64,000 nucleotides of DNA from Plutella xylostella (Eukaryota; Arthropoda; Insecta; Lepidoptera; Plutellidae): assembly GCF_932276165.1 (NCBI RefSeq), contig NC_063993.1, forward strand, positions 5,032,001 through 5,096,000. The letters are read 5' to 3'. Positions 10,392-23,035 of this stretch are shown piece by piece. Position 1 is the first letter of the stretch; each line of letters starts with the position of its first letter. The position numbers were made by a program, and so were the translations under genes. Below the pieces are notes generated by a model that searched no databases, was not told the DNA's origin, and was given only the letters and a program-made list of their open reading frames with translations.

Positions 10392-12855
10392 ATGACGTGT
10401 GAATATTTGTCAGAAGACATCTTACAAGCCAATTTCTTCAAGTGCACATCTCCCGTGTACTACGCTCAGCTACTTTGTGGAACTAACCGTGTCGACATCA
10501 GAGATAACTTCGCTACGTCAGTGACCAAGGGCCAAAAACTGTACTCTTTATTAATAATACTCGGTGTCACCTTGTCTTACAGCTACTTTGCTTTTAATTA
10601 TTATGAGCTTTATTCTGTAACGAGTCCTACCATTTTGTATATGAGTATTGTAGGTATGGTGTTGCATTACACCACTTACCTATTGAATCAATGTTTTTTA
10701 CGTTTGACGAAGCAAACGGATAACATAAGGCTTGTAGTTTTATTAAATAAAATAGATTGCTTGCTGAACATTAATCATGAGTCTGACCTAAACAACTTGC
10801 AATATTATTGGTCGGCCACGGCGGTGTTTTTGACTGCTCTAGTCTTCTTCTTTGGCTACGGGGTCCATGTGGTGGGCACTGTTCCACAGTATCCCGTCTT
10901 CACTTGTTTCATCTCGATACAATTATACTCCTATCTGCTGGAGATAATTTGCATAGGGGCATATGTTTATTACGTAGCAGTTCGAATGAGACTTTGTTCC
11001 TATTTGATTCGGTCGATGGTGTCAAAATTATTGAGTAAATATGATTGTGGAGATGCTGTGGAAGTATCACACCGTGTAGAATTACGAAACGTAACTGTAT
11101 GCCTGAGTTACATACTGGAAGCGTTCAGAACTATAGAAAAAATATTTAGATATTCAGTAAGTATTAAGATCAAGCTTAGTATTAACAGTACCTATACCTA
11201 CTTCCCTTTTAATGAGCCTTTATGTTTATTTCAGATTTTTTCAATTCTATCATTAAATTTCGTATGGACTTTTTTGGTTCTTATAGCTATGACTGAAGGT
11301 GTCCGAAAGCAGGTGAGTTTTAACGTCTATTATGAAAGGATGGGAACACGAATCAGCATCATCATCAGCCCTTAGGAATTAAATTTGGAATTATATTAGA
11401 AGATAATCTAGGACATTTGTCTATAGTAATTCAATAGGTGGTTCTCTGGAGTTTGTATGCGTTTTTTAAAAACTTTGCTTCGTTTTTAGGGTTCCGTAGC
11501 CAAAATGGCAAAAACGGAACCCTTATAGTTTCGTCATGTCCGTCTGTCCGTCTGTCCGTCTGTCCGTCTGTCACAGCCGATTTACTCGGAAACTATAAGT
11601 ACTACAGTGATGAAATTTGATGGGAATATGTGTTGTATGAACCGCTACAAAAATATGACACTAAATAGTAAAAAAAAGAATTGGGGGTGGGGCCCCCCAT
11701 ACATGTAACTGAGGGATGAAATTTTTTTTTTCGATGTACATACCCGTGTGGGGTATCAATGGAAAGGTCTTTTAAAATGATATAAAGTTTTCTAAAAAAC
11801 ATTTTTCTTAAAGTGAACGGTTTTTGAGATATCAGCTCTCAAAGTCGTAAAAAGTATGTCCCCCCCCCTCTATTTTTATAACTACGGGGTATAAAATTCT
11901 AAAAAAAATAGAGGTGATGCATGCTAATTAACTCTTTCAACGATTTTTGGTTTGATCAAAGTATCTCTTATAGTTTTTGAGATAGGTGTATAAATTGACA
12001 TAATAAGTTTATTATATTTGCTGCTACGGAACCCTTTGTGCGCGAGCCCGACTCGCACTTGGCCGGTTTTTTTTATATTTTCATAAGATCTCCCATATTT
12101 GTTCTGACCCTTTTGAACATGAATCAAATTGCCATAACATAAAACCCGTTTTCCCCCAGATATTTCCAGTAATGGGTCTCATAACACTAGGGCTCCTGGT
12201 GATTTTATACCTCATTGAAATAATATCACTTACCTTCGTTTGTTATAAGTTTACTAATGAAGTTTACAAATTAAAGCATTTTTGCGTTAAATTGCTTCGT
12301 AGTACGGATTTAAACGGTAAGTAAAACCAATATTTTCAGAAATAATTCAGGATATATTTTTCATAAGTAGTTAGAGGTCTAAAATAAAGGAAGTGTTATG
12401 TAGTAGGTAGACACAACACTTATGCCGAGTTGCAGAAAGAAGCTTTAAGCGAATATCACCATTAAATCTATGTCTATCTCTTTCTGTTCATACCTATAAG
12501 TCATTTCAAAATAATGCAGCAGTATATTTAGTTTGTAATAGTTATGTAGAAGGGGTCCTCCCTTGTGAAAAGCCCAGTTATATTTTTCCCAAGCCCTTTC
12601 ACATCTATTTTTTTCTTCTTACGCCTTGCTTAGTAAAAAATAGTAAAAAAATAGAACTCTACAAAATACACCTTTTACAATTTTTCAGGCCAACTGAGAA
12701 CTGCTCTGAAACAAGTAACAAACATGATCGGATGGGAGAAGCCAGAGTTCAGCATCTACGGGGTGTTCAAGTTAGATTTATCGTTAACTCTAAAACTAAT
12801 ATCGATAGTGGCATATTATTTCATTGTTTTCATGCAAATTACTATGGAACTATAA
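10392..12855 (+). CDS. Gustatory receptor, subtype B, copy 1
   Basis: Exons 10392-11156, 11235-11312, 12160-12316 and 12689-12855 (phases 0, 0, 1) encode 388 aa. The N-terminus MTCEYLSEDILQANFFKC is nearly the same as that of copy B2 (13,597) and recognisable in B3 (21,246). Seven hydrophobic segments are expected: four in exon 1 and one per small exon. The last exon carries WEKPEFSIYGVFKLDLS and ends AYYFIVFMQI, the degenerate C-terminal receptor signature. It is a likely taste-receptor channel with unknown ligand. Intron 2 is expanded by a 590-bp mobile element (11,485-12,074), while the same intron in B2 is short. AATAAA at 12,873-12,878 follows the stop closely, suggesting a very short 3' UTR. 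Confidence 0.9.
11485..12074 (-). mobile_element. Dispersed lepidopteran repeat, copy 1
   Basis: One end reads AGGGTTCCGTAGCCAAAATGG with a (GTCTGTCC)n block beside it. The other end (minus strand) reads AACCGGCCAAGTGCGAGTCGG. A near-identical copy in the opposite orientation lies at 30,294-30,873, so both are recent. It has no coding capacity and I cannot place it in a superfamily. It sits in intron 2 of receptor B1. Confidence 0.75.
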
Positions 12856-13596
12856 ATTAATAATGTGTTTTGAAATAAAAAGTCATTAGTTTTTTGTACA
12901 CTTATACCTATACGTAGGTAGGTATGTATATACTAAACTTTAACCTCGTACTTTTTATTTGACTAATTGAAAAAAAATGGCAGGTAGGTACTCGGTACGG
13001 TAGGGTATTTAGTTCATTCCATTCCATAAACCAGCGGTTCCCGAATTTTTCTTCGCGGGTTCCGTGAGAGGCCGTTGGGAAATCCTCAGTCATTCAAGAA
13101 TATTGAATACCTACCTATGGCAATGTTTGAAGCCCAGAAAAAGGGCGAATAAAAAAGGGTTACGCGGGGTTTGTTTTTAAAAGGTTTTGATTTAAAAGAT
13201 ATCAGTTACTGATTCCGTAAGGTAAAGAACCTATTTGAGAACCGCTGCGATAATTCATGATGGCGAAAGTACTTACGAATAAGTCAATAGATTTATCACC
13301 TCAGTACCTGAGTTTCTTTTTCTTTTTAAGTATTATTATTAAAGGGGTGAACATTCTGAACAACTTTTACTCTATGAAACTTTGAAATCTAGAGGTAGGT
13401 AAATTTTAAAACTGTTCGCTTCGTGTCTAGTTTGCTCGGGTATACTATAGTTACGTATGCCTAATTTAATTAAACGCATATCTATAATTATTTGTAACAA
13501 TTAAATATCAATAACCATTTGCTTATCTGACTGTAGGAATAAAAAATATTCTTGTTGTGTTGCAGTAGTGGCCAGACATTTCGCTTTCGTACCACC
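12856..13596. other. Intergenic between receptors B1 and B2
   Basis: No gene is seen. The region is AT-rich with scattered ACCTACCTA-type motifs, and contains a fragment (about 13,350-13,390, GGGGTGAACATTCTGAACAAC) resembling the MITE family at 40,475 and 45,801. Confidence 0.35.
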
Positions 13597-15679
13597 ATGA
13601 AGTGTGAATATTTGTCAGAGGACATCTTGCAAGCCAGCTTCGTCAAGTGCATATCTCCTGTGTACTACGCTCAGCTATTCTGTGGAACTAACCGCATCGA
13701 CATAAGAGACAACTTCGCTACGCCAGCGACGAAGGGCCAAAAACTATACTCCTGTCTAATAATATTATGCACTACTTTATCTTACCTATACTACGGGTTT
13801 TCCTATTATCAGCAATATTCCGAAATTAGTCCATACATTTCTTACATGGCAATTACCTGTATGGTACTTCATTACACCACATATTTAATAGACCAATCTC
13901 TTTTACGATTAAACGATCAAAGAGATTTTATAAATCTGGTTATTTCATTACAGAAAATAGATTACTTACTGGACATTACCCATGAATCGAATATCAATGA
14001 TCCACAGTACAGGTTCTCAGCCGTGGTGGTGCCTGTGATGGCGATATGTCTTAGTTTGGGATTTGCAGTTCATATGATTTATACAGTTAGACATTATCCA
14101 ATTTTCGTCTTCTTTATTTGGGTAGAATTATTCGGCCAAATGATTGAAATATTTTGCGTTTGCAACTACATTTACTACATTACAGTTCGCATGAGGCGAT
14201 TGTATATTTTGTTGCAAATGCGACTATCATATTTTATGGCCGAACGGAAATTCGAAAATGAAGCTCTAAGAAATGCATACCAAGTGAAGCTACGAAATGA
14301 TATTGTATGCCTAAGAAATATTTTTGATGCTTTTAAAGCAGTTGCAAAAATATTCAGATATCAAGTAAGTATCTATAGGTTACTTAGTAAAAAATCATCA
14401 TAACCAAAAATCTTTTACTGCTGGACGACGGAGCACTGTAAAAACATACTTTGGCATGTACCTATTCAAATATAAAAGAATGAAGAAATTTTCAAAGATG
14501 TAGGATCCTGCAACATATAGATAAACAACAAAGTGCATAAAGAGGGGGGATCATTTAATTTAAAGAATATACTTACTCAGTCATAATAATCAATTAGTTA
14601 ATTTATTTGGTAATAGCCTAGCTCATTGCAAATTTTTGTATCTATCGGTTACTGTGTAGTCAAAAACAGTTGCGATGTAGGGTATTGGAAACTATATGTT
14701 TTGTCGAATGTACATAATCATCCCTTATCATCCAATGTTAATTATTTTTTTTAAGGTTTTTTCAGTAATTGCAATGAACTTTATTTGGTCATTCGTGGTA
14801 CTAGTAATCATGCTTGAAGGTATTTTAAAAAAGGTAAGTCGCTATAAAAGACGCGTTTCCTTAAAAACACTATATTTATACATTTATAAGATTTGGATAA
14901 TTGTCGCCCCGTTTCGTCTTAGTAAGTATAACACTTTTGCAACACTCTGTATTAAAATATTCAATGTTTTTACAGATTTATGATCTTATGGTTGGTTTAA
15001 CTCTATTGATCCTAATTATCTTTATTTTCATCGAAGTCACTGTGCTTTCTGTATTATGCTCCTGGTTTCATAATGAAATTAGGAAATTAAAGGCTTTCTG
15101 CACTAACCAACTCCGGAAATATATAAAAGGTAAATAAATAAATATATAATTGTATACAACTTATAAAAGTACGTATTTATAAGATATTTGGTTCTTCATA
15201 TCTGCAAGCTCGAGTGTTTGTCGAAGTCGATATATGCCGAAATCTCAATGACGGTGGGGTAGGCGAGTTCCTGAATGGAGTTGGAGAACGTAACGCCCAC
15301 TACATAGAAGGTTAACTTAAGGGTTGGTGCTGCGGTAGTTGGGGAATGTATTTTGTGTAGTTTAATAAATAATTGACTCATTGACAGCTCACATAAAATT
15401 AAGTAAGATTTGATTACAAAGGATAGCGATAGCGCATCATTTAAAAGCGTCTTTAATTATTCAGTAACTACTCAGAGTTATGTAACTCATAGTACATTGT
15501 ATTATCTTTCAGGACAACGAAGAGCTGTGTTGAAGCAAATCATAAATACGATCGATTGGGAGAAGCCTGAGTTTGACCTCTACGGGATGTTCAAGTTAGA
15601 TTTATCACTGGGTGTAAAGCTGATTGCACTAGTCATATATAATTTCTTTGTCTTTATGCAACTTACTTTACAATTATAA
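13597..15679 (+). CDS. Gustatory receptor, subtype B, copy 2
   Basis: Exons 13597-14364, 14756-14833, 14976-15129 and 15513-15679 (phases 0, 0, 1) encode 388 aa. I chose the ATG at 13,597, because it aligns with the MTCEYLSEDILQA start of B1 and has a good context (ACCACCATGA); the frame is open further upstream only from a TTG. The sequence is close to B1 along its whole length, including the exon-4 motif WEKPEFDLYGMFKLDLS and the end VIYNFFVFMQL. One acceptor is TTTTTTTTAAG rather than CAG. Seven membrane segments are expected. It is a likely taste-receptor channel; the ligand is unknown. It forms a head-to-tail tandem pair with B1. Confidence 0.9.
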
Positions 15680-16375
15680 ATTATGTTGGCTGGATTTTCT
15701 ACGATTTTTTATTGAATGATTTTTTTTGTTATACCCATTGACATATATATTACTGCGTAAGGACAGGCCAAACCACTCAAGAAAATGGCACCCGCGCGTC
15801 CGGTCCTCAGTCGGCAGTTGTCTGTGGCGGAGAGAAGAGTCTTTGTTTCTTGTGATAAATATGCCTATTTTGTTGTGAGAGGCTACAAAAACTATGATAC
15901 GAAGGTCAAAAAGGAATATGGAATATCGTATCATCCTTAATTAATAAATAAACACATTTTAAAGCGATAATTATTTTACTACCAAAGTCTACAATGGCCG
16001 CACGATGTAACCTTGTACGGACGTCCGCATGCAACTCACTCATATTATTATGTACCTACTGTCCGGTGACGGTAAAATATGAACGCACGTACAAGGTTGC
16101 GTCGTCAGGATAAGTAGCTCGGCTCTGACATAGTTCCAACAAATTATGACAGATGGCAGTTATTTTGCTTGTATGAAGAAGGTTTGAGCAAAATGTTCTA
16201 AAGGGCGTATCCTTCCTTTTGAAATCATTGGTTATACCTATCTATTAGATACTCTGTGGTTGTGTAAGTAACTGCACCTGGATCTCTCGAGTGGAACCGT
16301 TGTGCATATCCCCAAGATCTAAACTGCCTTCCTAAACTTGGACCATTTACCACTACGCTGGCCCACTGCGGGTTG
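15680..16375. repeat. Intergenic with a dispersed repeat
   Basis: Blocks at about 15,760-15,800 (ACAGGCCAAACCACTCAAG then AAAATGGCACCC) and about 16,205-16,230 (GCGTATCCTTCCTTTTGAAAT) match the two ends of the element at 5379-5540, so a longer relative probably spans 15,755-16,235. Otherwise nothing is recognised. Confidence 0.35.
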
Positions 16376-16383
16376 GTAGATTC

Positions 16384-16843
16384 TAGGGCATGCAATACCG
16401 CAATACCGGTATTGCGTAATACCGGGATCCCGGACAAAATCCACGCTTTTTTAATACCGGTATTGAAAGTTAATATTTTGAAATTTTTTAGGCTATAAAT
16501 CAAGCGATTAAGGTATAGTTAGCCTTGTGCTCTTATATACTATAAAAGTGCAGTTGTTTTCAGCCGTTACATGCGGTTTTTGGCCTTTGGAAACCTTCTT
16601 GTTGTCCATGCGTTCTAAAGTTTTAACTCTAATACTCAATTCTCGTAAAAAATATTATATAATACAGAATTTGATGGCTTTTCTTGTTGTATTTTGCCCT
16701 ATACGACCTTTAAACAAAATATATGCCATTTATGCCATAACAAGGAAGTGTAATACCGGTATTAATACCGGGATCCCGGTATTGAGTTCTAATACTAGAA
16801 CTCAATACCGGTATTGAAAATATTACCGGTATTGCATGCCCTA
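16384..16843. mobile_element. hAT-type MITE rich in ACCGGT palindromes, copy 1
   Basis: The terminal inverted repeats are TAGGGCATGCAATACCG and its complement. Exact 8-bp duplications GTAGATTC flank the element (16,376-16,383 and 16,844-16,851). The 460-bp body carries many copies of AATACCGGTATT and the palindrome ATACCGGGATCCCGGTAT near both ends. It has no transposase. It is the same family as 23,314-23,894. Confidence 0.9.
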
Positions 16844-16851
16844 GTAGATTC

Positions 16852-17555
16852 ATATTATCTAGATGTGCTAAATCTAGATATGCAGGTTTCGTCATAAAAT
16901 ATCTTTAACAAATATTAACTGTTACATAAACAATCAATACCTATTACTTTTAAAAAAAATACTATTAAATTTACTCAACATTAAAACAAGAAAACATTGT
17001 ATGCAGTTTTGTTTCTTTTGAAAAATAAAGAAAGATTTCGTTGAGTAAAATTTTACCCTTCAGGTGGCTTTACAAAATTCCATCCTGCATACAAAAGAGT
17101 TCAACGCGCGAGAGCTTGCAAGTTGCTACGGGATTTTCGTACCAGTAGGGTACTATATTTCCCTTACGAATTAGGAAGGTACTATTAGAGGTATTTCATG
17201 TAACTATCACCACTATAATCATAATTAGGGCAATATTTTCAATAGTAGACAAATTTTAACTGAGGAGTATTAAATTTGTCTCACTCTCTAACTGCATCTG
17301 ACTTATTCTCCTTATGTTCTTATGAAATATTGCAAACTTTTAAGCAGAGGAGTATTTATTATTTATAGGTTATGTCGAAATTACTAAATTTATAGCTATT
17401 AAAACACTACACAATATCATGAAACTTAAATTAGTCTTCATGTAATTTCTACGTCTAATGGTTCTCATTAATTATTAAATTTGTACATCAACGTCGTCGT
17501 CTACAAGCCTATTACTATAGGTATTAATTGAGGAAATAAAGTCATTTGGTTCGGA
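16852..17555. other. Intergenic upstream of receptor A2
   Basis: No gene is seen. The last 30 bp (TGAGGAAATAAAGTCATTT) match the leader of receptor A1. Unlike A1, there is no TATAAAA at the matching place. Confidence 0.4.
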
Positions 17556-19762
17556 ATGGCTTCCGAGTTCCTAGCTACAAATATATTGGAGGACGGGTTT
17601 ATGAAATCCTTTGCCCCGATTCTGTTTTGTCAGAAGTTGTTTTTCTCGGGACGCACTAACTTTGAGTATCATTTCGCCTCCGGCCCTAGTAAACGGCAGA
17701 GAATATTAACAGTAATTGGATTGATTATTATCAACTGCCTATACAATTATTCAAGAATCACCTACGTAATGAATTACGAACATGTTATAGTGAATGATAA
17801 GCTTCTATTCGCTCTAAATCAAGCATCGGCTTCTGTGTATATGTTCGCCATGGTAGCCAGTGTCACTCAGGCGCGATTCTTTGACTATAACAAAGCTTCG
17901 GACTTTTACATGAAATTGCAAGAAATTGGAAACATAATGAAGATGCGGCGCAGTAAGGCACGGCTATACACGATGGCGTATCACAGAAGTATCGCGACTG
18001 TTTGTAGTCTTTGTGTATTTGTTTTCACGTTTATGTATCCATCTCAGTGGTATAATTATAATTTGTCAATAATGATGGCGTGCGTCTGTTGGGCAACGGG
18101 AGCATTTCTCATGGAACTGACTCTTTGTTTACAAACTGGTGTTGATTTATTAGCGAAACTGAAATACTTGAACAGTATTCTGAAGTCGGAATGCGCGGCG
18201 CTAGCGACGCCGCCCGGGGGGCGTGGGGGGCGCGGGGGGTGGTGGTACCCGCGGGACGCCCTCGTGCAGCGCTGGGTGCTCGAGGACAGGAGGGCGCTCA
18301 GCGACAGTGACGTCACACTTTATTTGAAGGAAATTTTCAAAGGATACCAAATGTTCGGTGATGTTTTTAAATTTCAGGTAAGTTTACTGAAATACAGATA
18401 CCTATAATTACCTACCTATTACACGAGTAGTCAAACCTACACTCCACACTGCAGCCATGTTTGTGGCTCTTTAGTGAGGCAAAATCGGCGACTTTTCAAA
18501 GCCGCTAGGATTTCTGCGACATGCACGGCAGCAAGAAAAGGGGCAGGCTGGCGGCTCCGCCGCCAGCACTATGTGTGAAGCCTTGAATGATTATACATAT
18601 TTCATCTTCTCTCAAGAGCTACTGCTCTTTTCGGTATATGTACCTATCTAGCTTCTAGTTCCATCCACCAGCGCAGTCTGTCGCAAGCCAGTTCTTTCAT
18701 CTCTTTGCTTTACATGACCTTAACCTCCATTTCAATAGAACTCTTCCCATCGATGTTGCCTTTGATAATGTTAGTAATAAAATGTTGTGCGGTAGTAGTA
18801 TTTATTATAGTTACCTACTTTTTCCACCTTTTCATTGTTTATTATTTAGTCTGTCCATGCTTCTGTCTCTATAAATATGTTGTTAATTCGAGGGTATGTT
18901 TCAGGTGTTTCTACTCTATACTGTAACATTAATGTGGGCACTGATGACGATTGAAATAATAATTATTGGCATAGATGTAAGTTTACAGTATAACATGAGT
19001 TGAGTTAGAAGAACAGTTTTCTCTTAAGTATTTACTTACTTACTTTAGACTGCTTGATAAGATAAAGATAAAATACTCTTTATTGCACACAAACAGAAAC
19101 AATATTACAAACATGAAAAGAAAATAAATAGCTAAATCGGCGGCCTTATTACTAAAAGTAATCTCTTCCAGACAACCAAATTGATAGGAAATAGAAATGA
19201 ATAGAAAGAAAGAAAATGGGTATCGTGTGAAAACAAGAGATATTTATAAATTACATAACATAATTGATTTAAAATGTGCTGCTTATTTACCAACCTAAAA
19301 AAAAAACTTTAATTCTTACCTAAGTTGCCTCACATTGTTACTTTTGATATCTTTACAGAGGCTACCGGTATATTATCTGGCATCCATTTCAGCGGGGATG
19401 GTTGTGAATTTTTGTTTCGTCTGCGCTATCGGATTATTAGGAGGAACATTTGCAAAAGAAGTTAAAAACACAAAATATACTTCCACCAAGATTCTAATGC
19501 TTTACAGTGAAGGTATATTTTATCAAACCTTCTGGCTGAGGGTCCATAAATATTATCTTTTAAGTATGTGAGACCAATATACTAATTATTTTATTTTTCA
19601 GGTCCCACACGGAAGAAAGTTAAAACTTTAATAAGAATGATAGAGCACAATACTCCTGTGTTTTCCATTTACGGCATCTGGACTGCAGACTATGGCATAA
19701 TCGTGAGACTATTCTCAACAACTACCACATCTTTGGTCGTCCTACTGCAACTGTCATATTAG
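17556..19762 (+). CDS. Gustatory receptor, subtype A, copy 2
   Basis: Exons 17556-18377, 18905-18976, 19359-19512 and 19602-19762 (phases 0, 0, 1) encode 402 aa. The protein is closely similar to copy A1 from MASEFLATNILEDGF through the end, and identical over stretches such as YYPRDALVQRWVLED-like segments (WWYPRDALVQRWVLED). The glycine/arginine tract between segments 4 and 5 is shorter than in A1 (GGRGGRGGWW), so the G-rich coding repeat has changed length since duplication. The C-terminus is TSLVVLLQLSY, ending one residue earlier than in A1. Seven membrane segments are expected. It is a likely taste-receptor channel; the ligand is unknown. Intron 2 carries a reverse LINE 3' end. Confidence 0.9.
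19058..19190 (-). mobile_element. LINE 3'-end fragment in intron of receptor A2
   Basis: AATACTCTTTATTGCACACAAAC...GGCGGCCTTATTACT...CTCTTCCAGACAACC is the reverse complement of a lepidopteran LINE 3' terminus. Its (ATAAAGATAAGATAA) tail side faces left. It is non-coding and truncated. Confidence 0.55.
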
Positions 19763-20356
19763 TAGCAATCTAAAATATTATACCATAATGATGACTGATT
19801 AACTTATTCTACGTAAGAGTATGTAAGTATAACTTTAGGCATAAAATCATAAATTACTTATATACTACAAATAGTTAAGTACCTACTTATTAAAGGTTGA
19901 AGAAAATATAGCTTTCCAATGTTATGAATGTTGTTGAAAAAATTATAAATAAATGAGATTATAAAAAAATATAATTATATTTATCGAGGGGTAACAATTA
20001 CTTAGGCAAGTAATTTAAAACTTAAATAGATTAAAATCAGTAATTTAGGCAATTATCATATTGTATCCATCAACATGGACACTTATTCGTTTGGGGAAAA
20101 TAAATACCCCTAATGTGTTACGTCATAGACTAATGTTACGAGGATGAAACAGGGTGTTATTTGATCAGTGACTTCCCCGTTGCCCTGAATGGTCAACATG
20201 GCAAATACAGGATGATGCAAACGTAAATGAACCCTTAATTGTGCATAATGATTATGTATCCAACATCATTTTGGAGTTTATCCCATTGAGTTAAGGACGA
20301 AAACCAATGATTTTTTTAAAATATGCCCATTTAATTGTTGTTTAGTTGTTGTAATA
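19763..20356. other. Intergenic downstream of receptor A2
   Basis: This holds the 3' UTR of A2 (possible AATAAA at about 19,948) and AT-rich sequence. No gene or repeat is recognised. Confidence 0.35.
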
Positions 20357-20626
20357 GACGACCGAATGGCGTAGTGGTTAGTGACCCTGACTACTGAGCC
20401 GAAGGTCCCGGGTTCGATTCCCGGCTGGGGCAGATATTTGTTTAAACACAGATATTTGTTCTCGGGTCTTGGATGTGCCCGTAAAATGGCAATAGGCCCG
20501 CCCCCTATTACATTGGGACTAACATACACTCTGGCGAAAAGTGGGTGCAGCAATGCACCTCTGCCTACCCCGCAAGGGAGTACATTAGTACAAGGCGTGA
20601 GTGCGTGTTTTTTTTTTTTTTTTTTA
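20357..20626 (+). mobile_element. tRNA-derived SINE, copy 2
   Basis: It is nearly identical to copy 1 at 3996: A-box-like TGGCGTAGTGGT, B box GGTTCGATTCC, the same body and a T run of about 18 at the end. The near identity suggests recent amplification. Confidence 0.85.
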
Positions 20627-21245
20627 ATTGTTAAGTAGCCAACACGGGATGACTCAAATTGTAATTCTGAAATATTCTACGACTGAAATAATCAACAACA
20701 GCTGGACCATAAGTTGCTGGTAACGTATTTCACAAGTCTTAGAACAAAAGTTGCTCAGAATGACCTGGGTCAACCCCTTTCGGCTTACACTATCTTTTTT
20801 TACCTATAAACATGTACCTTATTACAGAATTTAACAGTCTGTCTATGTGATCCATGTCTATCGGCAGGCTAGTAGTTACTCGTAGCTTCGTTATAAGTAT
20901 TTTAATCTTAGAGCTCTAGTAAAAAGTAGCTCCTTCCTTAGGTAGATATCTTTTACTAGTAGGCATCACTACCTCATAGATAGATAGGTCCTTACAAAAA
21001 ATTCAATTTATTTACGATATCGAGGTCACTTCACTAGGGAAATTGATTAAATTAGTACGGAAGTATTTAAAGGAAATATTTCAGGCCATTATTGCCAAAT
21101 GAAGTAAATTACATCGCATCGGTTCACAAAATGACCTATAATACCTACATTATTATTTTCTACGCATTTATAGAGAGGTATTACACATTTCCTTTCACAG
21201 GAAGTGGTTTACTATCGAGTTAGGTACCAATTCGGTTTCAGTAAA
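20627..21245. other. Intergenic upstream of receptor B3
   Basis: No gene is seen. The region is AT-rich, with no convincing promoter motif. Confidence 0.35.
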
Positions 21246-23035
21246 ATGAAGAGTAAACATGCCTTGCAACAAACATTGTCGCCGAATTTCTTCAAGTGCG
21301 TATCTCCCCTGTTCTATGCTCAGATGTTCTGTGGCTCGAATAGACTGGACTACAAGGGAAATATTGCCGTGCCCGCGACCAAGGGACAAACTATCTATAC
21401 TGTCCTAGTATGTTTTTGCACGTTCCTGTCGCACTTAGCTTATGTCATCAATTGGTATCAGATGTATTACGGAAACAATAATCTATTATTTGCAACGGGA
21501 GTGGTCTGCATGCTGTTTCAGTTCATAACTTACTCGTTCACTATAGCCAGAATCAGATTAGTGAAACAAAAAGACAACTTAAACCTTTTCTCTTTATTCT
21601 ATAGAATCGACCGCAGCCTCGCGCTCGATTCTGATCAAAATATAAATAAATTTCAGTACAATTTAAATTTTGTGCTAGTGCTGGCTGTCACAATCTTATT
21701 GATCGGTGGTTGTTTGGTAAATGTGTACGCTTGTATTCCCAAGTATCCGGTATTCACCGTGTTAATAACTATTGCTATGCTGACCAACTACTTGGAAATA
21801 GTTTGTATTGGGAATTACGTGTATTACTTGGCTATTCGCGTAAGGATATTGAACTTCAAAATACAATCTCGGGTGAAAGCAATGAAGAAAGTCAGTACTC
21901 ATCCCCCGAAGGGTTCGCTAGCTGGGACGGGGCTCAAAGTTTGCAATGAAACATGTATTGAGCATCACGAAATTCGAAATTTCACTGTATGTCTGCGAAA
22001 TATTTTAGTTGCGTACAGCACAATCTCCAAAATCTTTGGTGTCCAGGTAAGATCGTCTAATATATCATAAATGTTGACCGAATTAACCCACAAGTATATT
22101 TATTCACAGACTAATGTATGTTGAAATTTCAGCTATTTACAATAATTTCATCGTTCTTTGTGATGTCGTTCGTTATTTTCGAATTGATACTCGAAGGATT
22201 TCGGCACAACGTAAGTAGATTTAACTAACGTTTTATCTGAAAATTATTTATAAATCTACATAACTGACGTCAGAGCCATTCATTTCCCATGACTTAAAAT
22301 AAATAGTGGTCTTTGGTGGTCTTCTACGCTGGTCGGCAAAATACGTAATTAACTTCAATAAGTACCTATATAATTTTACTAACACACTCTTAAAAAGAAA
22401 CAATATTATGTTTTCAGTTAATATTAGATTTATCCATTCCTACCCTTTTTAAAAACCCTGTAAGTAGTTATAACTTTTAATCTAACATAACAATTTATTT
22501 CGTACTGAATTTAAATTTGTTTAGTTTCAGACATATCCTTCAGCTGGCGTCATTACCGCTTCTATTGTCGTGTGGTTTTTTTTCATGCAAATATGGGTAC
22601 TGGCGCTGTTTTGCAATTTACTGATAAGTCAATTCCGCATTTTGAAAAATTACAGTGTTCGCATGCAACGAAAGATAGTAAGAGGTAAATTTTATTTTTA
22701 AACTTTCTTTTTGTATGTATCGCGGCATCGCTATAATGTTACCTGTTGACGCATTTATTGTATCCCAAAAGTGCACAACGTATCACAGTTTTCATTCGAA
22801 CTTTTGTTAATTAGCTAGCGAAGGCAGAAACCGACAATTTACATTTATTTTCTTTTCGTTTTCAGGTCCTGTAAGACGATTCTTCAAGCAAATTCTAAGT
22901 TACATAGAATGGGAAAAACCTGTGTTTAACATATGCGGCATGTTTAATTTCGATTTATCGACACCGCTGGTGACACTCTCTATCATTGCAAATTATTTCA
23001 TTATTTTTGTACAGTTGTTTATATATCGTATTTAA
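21246..23035 (+). CDS. Gustatory receptor, subtype B, copy 3
   Basis: Exons 21246-22046, 22133-22210, 22531-22684 and 22866-23035 (phases 0, 0, 1) encode 400 aa. The ATG at 21,246 (MKSKHALQQTLSPNFFKC) aligns with the starts of B1 and B2; the open frame extends upstream only from a GTG. It shares the subtype B pattern (SP-FYAQMFCGSNRLD, TKGQTIYT, exon-4 WEKPVFNICGMFNFDLS) but is more diverged. It has an extra loop of about 25 residues before the last segment of exon 1 (THPPKGSLAGTG...). The end is ANYFIIFVQLF. A possible 42-nt extra exon (22,418-22,459) lies between exons 2 and 3. It is a likely taste-receptor channel; the ligand is unknown. Confidence 0.88.
22418..22459 (+). other. Candidate cassette microexon of receptor B3
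   Basis: A 42-nt in-frame segment (14 codons, LILDLSIPTLFKNP) is flanked by TTTTCAG and GTAAGTAG and lies between two phase-0 ends, so it can be included or skipped without frame change. The sister genes B1 and B2 have no such exon recognised. Use is unproven. Confidence 0.35.

Noticed and set aside
11602..11802. 66-codon ORF repeated identically at 30,554-30,754
   Set aside because: The identity comes from two copies of a non-coding dispersed repeat, not from a conserved gene.
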